Of a DNA stretch of 64,000 nt, positions 32,972 through 64,000 are shown piece by piece. Each line of letters begins with the position of its first letter. The stretch's first letter is position 1. The notes under the pieces were generated by a model, which saw only the letters and a program-made list of their open reading frames with translations, was not told the origin of the DNA and did not search any database. The translations under genes were made by a program, and so were the position numbers. The DNA comes from Penelope pileata (taxonomy: Eukaryota; Chordata; Aves; Galliformes; Cracidae), in assembly GCA_013396635.1 (NCBI GenBank), contig WBMW01005087.1, positions 186,001 through 250,000 on the forward strand, written 5' to 3'.

Positions 32972-34505
32972 TATCCTTTGCATCTTTTAAGTCTGCCTAA
33001 CATGAAACTTTGCAGGCTTAGAAGAAAGATCAGTGCTGTTTGTACTAATTAGCCTTTACCCAAGCAAGAGGTGGGCTTGTTCTGAGCTCACCTGTAATGT
33101 TCTGTCAGCTTCTCCTTTAGTAGTCAGAGGACAAAAATGGGTCAGGGAGTTGGAGGCAGGAATAAACACTGAAATGGTGTTCAACGGAATATACAGATGT
33201 AGAGTGGTGCAAATGTTTTATATATGCATTTTGCTAGACTGGTAGTGTTTAATTGACTTTCAGAGAAGCTACCTTAGAACTGTGTTTTGTGATAAATAGG
33301 TGACTTGTGTCCTAAATTGCTCACTGAATTGTGGTTGTCACACACCTCACATCCGCCTTGTGCTGCAACAAAGTGCTGTTTTCTCCAATTTGCAGATATT
33401 AATCAGAACAATTAAGCTACACATTCTCAGTGGTATGTAGATACTGAACTCTCACTGATGTCAGTGTGATCAGGAGCCCCAAAACATTTACGAGCCAGGT
33501 CCTTCTTGTACTGTGGTCTAGAGTGACACAATGCCATAACATAACAAGGCCTCTCAGGGCAATGTCTAATTTTTGACACTTCTTTCTTCTATGAGCAGTT
33601 CTTTAATTCATCTCTCTGAATACAACCTTATGTAAGTCAAAACTTTCAAAGTTTCTCAGAGATTACAGCAACTAGCGTCTTCCTAAAATCTACACCAATA
33701 ACTGTGGCATACTACATTTGTATAAACCATTTCCTGAGATGCCTTTGTTTTGTGAGTTACTATTCTGTGCAAGCAAAAGGGTCATGCAAATAATTAACTT
33801 AGATGGTCTATCGGAGAGGTCAGACTTAAGAGGCCTGGATTTGCTCAGTGTCTGAAATGAGTAATTTACCTGCAAACATGAGCAATAATGCACAAGCTGA
33901 CCCAAGCAGTGGATGGGCAAACTAAGATTTCTAAGCAAATATTTTCTCCCTTATGCTCTCTTCTTTAAGAGCTCTTCAAACCCTATTTAGTTGTGTTTAC
34001 ACATTCAACATTTGAGGTAAAAAAAAAAAAATTCAGAAAATTTGTCAAAACAGAGTGAAGGTGGATTCCTATCAGCAGGAATTTCTGGAAGGTAATCTTC
34101 GTAATTCTTGCTTTGTGGGATGTAAGAAATGAAAAGGCAAAGGGAAGATAAAAGACCTCTTCTGAGGTACAGTTTCTGTCTGTGCTGCCATTTCTGTATT
34201 TCAGACAATGAGACAGAAATGCTATGATTTCTGAAGTCTGTTCATTCAGTTGTCTCCAGTAGTATCACTGAGAACAAGCAGAGATGAGTTGTATGTCTTA
34301 CAATCATACCAAACTTGTTTTCCTACCCACATATGACAGTAGAACAGTCCCTGATACTCTCAGACTGACGATCAGTCCAGAAGAGTATTTGTTGTTGACT
34401 GTCTGTTCGTTTTATTGAGTTGGTTTCTCCTGTACTGAATTGTCATGCAGTGGAAGGAAATATTTTTTAAATGACATCTGTACTGTACTGGGCTGATTCT
34501 GAATG

Positions 34506-34549
34506 CTCTTTTTTTTTTTTCCTTTTTTTTCTTTTTTTTTTTTTTCCCC
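34506..34549. repeat. 44-nt pure pyrimidine tract ending in CCCCAG
   Basis: An uninterrupted C/T run dominated by T, followed by AG. It looks like an exceptionally strong 3' splice site but could equally be the poly(A) end of a reverse-strand retroposon. No transcript evidence is available from sequence. Confidence 0.85.
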
Positions 34550-35038
34550 AGAAAGATAGGAGTCAGAAGAATAAAGAAAAGACTTTGAAGATGCATCAAG
34601 GGCATGCAAAGTCAACAGAGTGGTTTTTAAAGAAGTTAAGACCAAACTCACAGCAAATGCCTATATTCCACTGAGTAGGATTTATGTTCATGTGGAGTGT
34701 TTGTTGAAAGGGGTTAAATTTCAACATCTATCTTAACACAGATCATGGGATAGCCTTTATTTTTTTCTTCAGTTCAAGTCATTGCTATACCATAGCTGAG
34801 TGAATGGGAATGCCTCTTTCAGCACTACACCTTTAAGTCTGCAGAACAGTCTTTTCAAGCACAGAAAGCTGGGCAAGTCTTTGCAGCCAGAGAGGTAAAA
34901 TGATGCAGTCCTGCCTGCTTGAGGAGATGCAGATAAGCTCTGTGAAACTGAACTGCTAGCCCTGATAACAATTCCTCCAAGGTCACACAAGATAAAAGAG
35001 TAAGAACTCATAACTAGCCTGAGCTTTTTAACATTTCT

Positions 35039-35118
35039 ACAAAGAAAAAAAGAAAATAACAAAAAAAAAAAAAAGCCAAACCAAATCAAAACTACAACAA
35101 CAACAAAACCCAAAACCT
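35039..35118. repeat. A-rich low-complexity block
   Basis: An A14 run, mixed A/G repeats, three CAA units and AAAACCC. It is probably a decayed poly(A)/simple repeat, possibly the tail of an old retroposon with no body that I can identify. Confidence 0.8.
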
Positions 35119-38100
35119 ACGAGAGCCCCCTTTGGTTTTATGAAAAGGAATAACAATGATTATGAGAACAGGAATCATAAGAAAAAGGCAAACTCCCTGC
35201 ATATTAGGCAAGTGAGACTTCAATCTCTTCTTCTGTGATTAGCAGTTGCAGGGAAGAAAAACAATACCCCAGTTAGACCAACATACTGACAAATCCCAAA
35301 GCAAGATAAAAATGGCTCAAACTGTGCTGACCACAGAAAATAACTAAGTAGGAAACTATCCCTGTGTTTGTAGATCTGTGAAAATGTTTGTGTCTTTGTT
35401 CATGAGTTTGCATTCTAGATAGGAGTACAGCATTCGGTACAGTAGAGAGGACAGGCGAAACAGTGTGTTAGTCTTGCATTTCAGTTACAGCCATTAATTA
35501 AACATCCGACCCTTTTTACCTAAAATATTTCTAGGGAAGTTCATCAATACACCTGAATTACAAAGGTAATATACAAATAGTGTAGGCTTTCCAGAGGGGT
35601 AGAAAAGATGCCTGCACTGCATGGAGATCAAAGGAACACCTTTAAAAGTTAGGTAACTAAATAGACAAAATATCACAGTGAAGTTCAAAACAGGAAAAGA
35701 AAGGAGGGAATGAAACCTGGAAGGAAGACAAAAGAAAGACAACATTACCATACTGTTTGTCTTAAGCCAACAACAAATGTTGGGTAGTATGTCCCTTTTG
35801 AAGAACAGATCTTACTTGTGGGAGTACAAAACAAAACTCAGCCCTTCTTGCTCTCAGTTCCTTAAGTCTCTCATAGGGGTTGCTCTGTCTTTGGCAGCCC
35901 ACACTGGAGAGCAGTAAGAGCTCACTTTATTAGATATCCCTTCATTACTCTTCTTTTCCCTTCTTTCCTGTGTATCTCAACCTGAAGCAAGGGCTTTTCT
36001 TTCAGACAAAGATCCCCCATTTTGCTGATTGTGTTGTGATTCTGTTTCCACGGTGTTCATAAAACTAAGGTTTGTCACGAACAAGGACTTTGTCATGAAA
36101 CAGCCTTTTGTCAAAAAACAACAAAAACCATCAGAGTAGAGACATTGGAGAACTCGTGTTAATACCATCAGTGCCACCTACTGCTCTTATTTCCAAAGTG
36201 CAGTGTGCACATAACCAATGATACAAAGTATCATAAATTCCTCCTGTAAAATTTAATGCCATGTTTATGAACATTTTTAACACTTACCTCTTTTTAACAT
36301 CTCTATCTACCTAGCTGACCTAAGTGCAGTTCTCTCATTACAAACTCTGACTTACGGAGTGTTTCTTTCCCAGTGAGCTCTTTCCCATTTAGAGCCAGAG
36401 AGGCTGAAGTTGTCTTTCTAACTTTCCTGAAGTGGTTCTTAAGGAGGGACTGAGGGGGTCTGTGGTCTGAAGGCAACATCAAAGACTTGCTTCCTGGGGT
36501 GATGTGCTGAGTTTTTGCAGAAACATTTAATTTACCCAAAAAGGAGTTACATCAAAGGGAGCAGAGATGGCAACATCCTGGGATGCAGCAGTTTCAAAAA
36601 GAGCTCTATGCAGGGCAGAGTGCACATCATTGTCCCTGCCTGTCTATATCCAGAGATCTGCAGGAAATTTAAAAAAAAAAAAAAAATACACATCGTACAA
36701 TTTCACTTCAAAGACCTTTCAGATACAGGTTGTCCAAGATCTTGCAAGTAATAATATTGCACTTCTGTGAGCTGAAAGAGAATCTGGTGGGATAGCAAAC
36801 GATGACTGGCTGAAATGAGTCACACTGCACAATGTGCGAGGGCATTTGCGTACTTTGGTGATAAGAGTAATATGGGAACCTAAAGACTGGACTCAAAACC
36901 AGTTTCACTGGTTTCCAGAGTTCTGGAAAGTATTTTTATCAAAGCTGTATTTTATAATCTACTATTTTGGGCAAGTTTCCATATTTCCAATCCAGCAGTT
37001 GTCCCTTCTGTATTATTAAAAAAGAAGAAAAAAATTATGCAAGTGTAGTCACACCCTGTCTTTATAACAAAAGATGGCACGTTCTTCTAGTGTTGGCAGT
37101 GTCCCCTTTTCACTACTTGCATCTCAATGTACTTTGCATGGAAGATAGGTAGTGACTCCCCTTCTGCTCCTTTCTGCTCTTGGGGGCTGTCCCTCCACTG
37201 CACGTGCTAAAAGTCTGCCCATTCTTACTGTCAGGGTATAGCTTTTCTTTTGGAAAGTTCATTTTGCTGTAGGATCACAGGTACAGGCATTACCTCATTT
37301 ATGCAAGTAACTCCAGATGCATCATAGTGACCCCACACTCAATCCTAACAGGCCATAAATATAATGAATAGGGCCATTTGCCTTCTAGCAATTAAGAACA
37401 TCTGCAGGGATGAAAGTTTCTGAGCTGACTTGGATCTAACCTCTCCTGGGCACTTCATTTGCTTTTTCCTCACGAATAATAAAGAAGCGTGAATCTGGGA
37501 TGTATGAAAAAAAAGCTTCATTAAGATGTGCAGACTGGATAAAATCAAATGTACTCAATATGAAGGAAAACTAATACTCATAGTGCTACTGAGCACTTTT
37601 TGTCAGAAGATCTGAAACATTTAGAAACATGAGTATCATCTCCAACTTGAGAAAAATAAAAATGAAGTTTCGTGAGTGCCTCAGGTTCACACAATGACAG
37701 TATTGCTAGTGGTTGTGAAATTACCTCACAGCACCTGATGATTCTTGCAAATCCATTCTCCAAGGCTTAAGGAGTTATATCATCTTTTGCCAACTCCAAA
37801 AAGCAAAAGTACTCATAACTGCAAACTAAGGCTGGAAAAGCATGATGTCAAAGAACCTGAAAACCAGAGACTACCTGAAAGAGCTTACAAATTTTATTAC
37901 TATGTCTTCAGTTCACTATTCTAAAATTACTCACTTTTTTAGGCTTGTTACAATTGTTGACTGCATGGGGACAGTGAGCCAGTGCCATTGTTCATCGGGC
38001 ATCACTGTTAGAGGTTTGCTTGCGATCTGTGGAGAAGGGCTCCAACAGTCTGTGTGTGACTCAAAGGACTGCAGAAGGCAGTGGTGAAACGAAGAGATAG

Positions 38101-38122
38101 ACTCAACAGCAAGGATTCTCAC

Positions 38123-38529
38123 TGTTCAGCAGGTATTCTTTGTTAGTGGCACCGGGCAGCACTGGGGATAGCTCCACCATAAGTGCTGCTGCCCGTTACA
38201 AAATTCCAAGCTGATTATATTCTTACTAGTGTTACATATTCATTATTTCTCTTAAAGATAATTAGTATATCTACACCTAATCCAAAAAATGATTTATAGT
38301 GTGTTCAGTCTCTTATTACACGGTCTTTGCCGTAATCTAGCATCCTTTGCTGGTACTACAGTCCCCTTTTTGGTGGTTTTCTCTTCCTTGGCTGGTCTTT
38401 TGATAGTCTTCCTCACTTGTCCTTTGGATGAGCTTCCCACATTGCTGCATGCTCAGTAGGTAGATGCTCATTATAAGTGATTTATAGGTACCAAGATTGC
38501 AACTTTGGCCTGCTCAGCCATCTTGAACA
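38123..38529 (-). mobile_element. Possible LTR fragment, minus orientation
   Basis: The plus strand begins TGTTCAGCAGGTATTCTTTG and continues with GGGGATAGCTCCACCATAAG and GTTACAAAATTCC. This resembles the reversed poly(A)-signal end of avian retroviral LTRs as I remember them (AATAAAGAATACCTG, here AACAAAGAATACCTG). A matching terminal inverted repeat TGAACA occurs at 38524-38529, which would give a 407-bp element. No target-site duplication is seen and the right boundary could lie further on. No viral coding frame is present. Confidence 0.35.
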
Positions 38530-38979
38530 CCGGTTAGCCTTGAGTTGAAGGTACATTGGACACCTTGCTTCATTGTTTCGTCCACCTTATCAGGGAGGCT
38601 CGCTCAAACCAGTCTTGCTTAGCATTCCCACTGCACCCCTGCTGTGGTCGTTAACATCACAAACTAATTGCAAGGAAAGCACTCTGTTAGTAGCCATCTT
38701 AGCACACATACATACACTGTTTCTGTTGGTATCTAACTCAGCACACATACACTGTACAAGTAACCAAACCAGGGCCGAGGCCCTGCTTCAGTGGGACCCA
38801 GCCAGTGGCGATGATGGGGCCCATGCACCTCTAAACTCATCTGTTTTTCCTCTGGGGAGCTGCAGCCTGTGCAGTAATGAGCTAGGAGGCAGGAGTTCCT
38901 CAGGCAGGGATCTCCTTTTTGCTAAGCAAAACTACGTACGCACCACCTAACACCACAGACAGACCCACCGACAGGTTCA
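38530..38979. other. Intergenic DNA before the orphan CpG island
   Basis: Contains a small duplicated CAGCACACATACACTGT-like word (about 38,700-38,755). An open frame of 125 codons here matches nothing I know. It may be an extension of the neighbouring LTR-like element. Confidence 0.4.
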
Positions 38980-39190
38980 CTGGTGTGACACCCCCAGTGC
39001 CCCTGCCCGGTACCACCTCGCTAGCTAGCGGGGCACCCTAACATGGCTGCCGCGGCCATGCACGCGCTCAGGCGGCCGTTGGGCGGCGGGCGCCCCCTGG
39101 CGGTCCGTGGGCAGAAACGCAGCAATGGGACGCGCAGCTTGTGAGGGGGAGCGGCGGTAACCGCTTGAAACGGCCGGTTTGGTTTCACTG
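38980..39190. promoter_or_regulatory. Orphan CpG island between LDHB and GYS2
   Basis: About 200 bp with some twenty CpGs in otherwise CpG-poor DNA. It contains a perfect 12-bp palindrome CGCTAGCTAGCG (39019-39030), a YY1-type AACATGGCTGC (39040-39050) overlapping an ATG, and a CTCF-type motif (39088-39106). A frame at 39043-39144 encodes 33 residues, arginine/alanine-rich at the start. It lies about 1.3 kb upstream of the GYS2 start codon, so it could be an upstream GYS2 promoter, an independent promoter, or a CTCF-bound insulator. Confidence 0.6.
39088..39106 (-). promoter_or_regulatory. CTCF-type binding motif
   Basis: The plus strand reads GGGCGCCCCCTGGCGGTCC; its complement GGACCGCCAGGGGGCGCCC carries the CTCF core CCAGGGGGCGC exactly. 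The motif orientation is minus. Such sites often anchor chromatin loops between neighbouring genes, here LDHB (ubiquitous) and GYS2 (liver). Confidence 0.65.
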
Positions 39191-40250
39191 GAAGCTGTCC
39201 ACTACATACAGTTATGTAAACTGCAATATTTATTACTGGTGCCTTCATAAGAAAGAGTAGGAAGTCATACTTCTCTTACTTCTGTACAAATGGGCCACCA
39301 GTCTTCTAAACCAATTGCTGTGGACTTGTTCTGTCCATTCGTGCTGCTGTGAAGCCCACGCTTGCCAGTGCAGCATTATCCTGCGCAGTGCTAGCGATGC
39401 CCTGGATCTCACCTGGAGATCTGGGCCGGGTGTGCTCTAAGCTCGGAATCTGATTCAGTGTACACGGCTGTCCCAGAAGCACTAGGCTCTCAGCATGTGA
39501 GTATCTTCCCAGCAGGCAGCTGCTCTGTGGGGCTTTGAGGATCTTAGGCTGCAAACTGGACCTGCAGCTCTGCAGATGTGTGCACTGCTTGCAGTATCCC
39601 AGCAGCGTGCTGCAGCAAGATGGGCATATTGTTTCCTTGGGCCCAGAGGCCAGAGAAGTGCTGTGGCATAGAAAGAGACAAACCAGGTGGAAAATAGCGG
39701 ACCAGACCTGCAGTGTGTATATAGAGCATCTGTAGCTGTGTTTGTAAAAGCTCTCGGGGCTGCAGATTTACTCTAGAGCAGAATGAGATCAGCACGGAGC
39801 TCTGTGAACTGTGGGAAAAGGGTGTGAGGTGAATTAGTACTTTTGGACTGATGAACTGAACAAGAATAGGTAATTACTTAACCTGGCAAGTAATCTAAGA
39901 GACATCATGTAGAAACAGCCTGCTTACCCAGCTGGTGAGCAGCCAGGTGGTAGAGAATGTCCATGAGTGCTAATAGGCAAGGCAGGACTCAGGGGCTGGA
40001 CTCAAATCAGGTGGTGAACTCAGAGCGTCCTCCCTCCTGGAGTTTGCTCAGGGCAGTACTGCATTTACTGCTGTCGAGTTTCAGTTGTCCCTGAGGTGGA
40101 AGGCACTGAATGTTGTGACTAGGGAGCTCAAACCCAATTTTTACCTGCCTCTGAGTACAGAAGAAGAAAGGCCTGTCCCAAAAACAGTGAAGACCTTCCT
40201 CAGGTCAGTCTTAAATTCTTACCTCTGCCAGCAGCTGCTTCTCAAGCCCT
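39191..40250. other. Region between orphan CpG island and GYS2
   Basis: No gene supported. Overlapping minus-strand frames of 82-83 codons at 39306-39795 match no family I recognise. Confidence 0.45.
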
Positions 40251-40452
40251 GAGGATTTCACTGAGCCAATTTAATGCTGGTGGTCAGACAGTTTAAACCC
40301 ATTAGCTGCCAGCTATCTGAGTAAATTTTCTCCTCCGAGCCCAGCATACCGGCAGACGACTCCAACCAGAACTGCAGAGAACTGCCACATTAAGCGGACT
40401 TTTGATAACCACTGTAGTGGCCTGTGTGGTGAGCACTTAGGGGCTGAAGAAA
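40251..40452 (+). promoter_or_regulatory. GYS2: Putative GYS2 proximal promoter and 5' UTR
   Basis: A CCAAT box lies at 40266-40270 and a weak TATA-like GTTTAAAC at 40291-40298, about 155 bp before the ATG, which would place transcription start near 40,320. There is no CpG island here, fitting a tissue-restricted (liver) gene. The start site is a guess; an additional upstream non-coding exon cannot be excluded. Confidence 0.3.

Positions 40453-64000
<23,548 letters not shown>

Larger units (their letters stand above)
31734..38122. other. LDHB-GYS2 intergenic DNA
   Basis: No gene recognised. It holds a hairpin pair (32344-32393), a dispersed 85-bp repeat pair (32061 and 32887), an A-run near 34021-34032, a 44-nt pyrimidine tract (34506-34549), an A-rich block (35039-35118) and a 16-A run around 36670-36686. 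Confidence 0.55.

Noticed and set aside
38573..38950. 125-codon plus-strand frame beside the orphan island
   Set aside because: No recognisable protein; it overlaps or follows an LTR-like element and has no supporting splice or poly(A) signals.

Overview
The window is vertebrate nuclear DNA, most likely from a bird. It is AT-rich with sparse genes, small exons, long introns, GT-AG splice sites and promoter CpG islands. It carries two CR1 retroposon pieces; one has the CR1 3' end typical of avian genomes. I cannot name the species. The LDH-B protein differs at many positions from chicken LDH-B as I remember it, so I do not assume chicken.

Layout: 1-19,300 is an intergenic stretch upstream of LDHB with no gene I can support. 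It holds one CR1 fragment (3198-3400), a promoter-like motif cluster (about 5141-5308) and a 37-bp tandem duplication (16694-16767). A GC-rich TATA-less promoter/CpG island (about 19,300-20,000) with a 15-bp minisatellite leads into LDHB (L-lactate dehydrogenase B chain, + strand). LDHB is complete, with seven coding exons between 19838 and 29517, 333 residues, and a poly(A) signal at 29681. From 29.7 to 40.3 kb is the LDHB-GYS2 intergenic region. It contains an old CR1 piece, a probable solo LTR with TG...CA ends, a pair of adjacent short hairpins, an 85-bp repeat pair, a second possible LTR, and a small orphan CpG island (38,980-39,190) with a strong CTCF-type motif, a YY1-type motif and a short mitochondrial-leader-like reading frame. 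GYS2 (liver glycogen synthase, + strand) starts at 40453. Its first five coding exons (to residue 275/276) lie in the window and it runs off the right edge. Its introns hold a 235-nt uninterrupted polypyrimidine tract, a consensus T-MARE/AP-1 site and a 13-bp perfect-stem hairpin.

The two genes are arranged head to tail, as in the conserved vertebrate ABCC9-KCNJ8-LDHB-GYS2 block. KCNJ8 would be expected to the left but no part of it is visible. The products touch the same carbohydrate economy: LDH-B interconverts lactate and pyruvate, and GYS2 stores UDP-glucose as liver glycogen. Nothing in the sequence shows co-regulation. I see no bacterial, CRISPR, tRNA or rRNA features and no convincing new multi-gene system. 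The best leads are regulatory or structural: the orphan CpG island with CTCF motif, the LDHB minisatellite promoter, the triplex-prone tract and the absence of the mammalian LDHB readthrough context.
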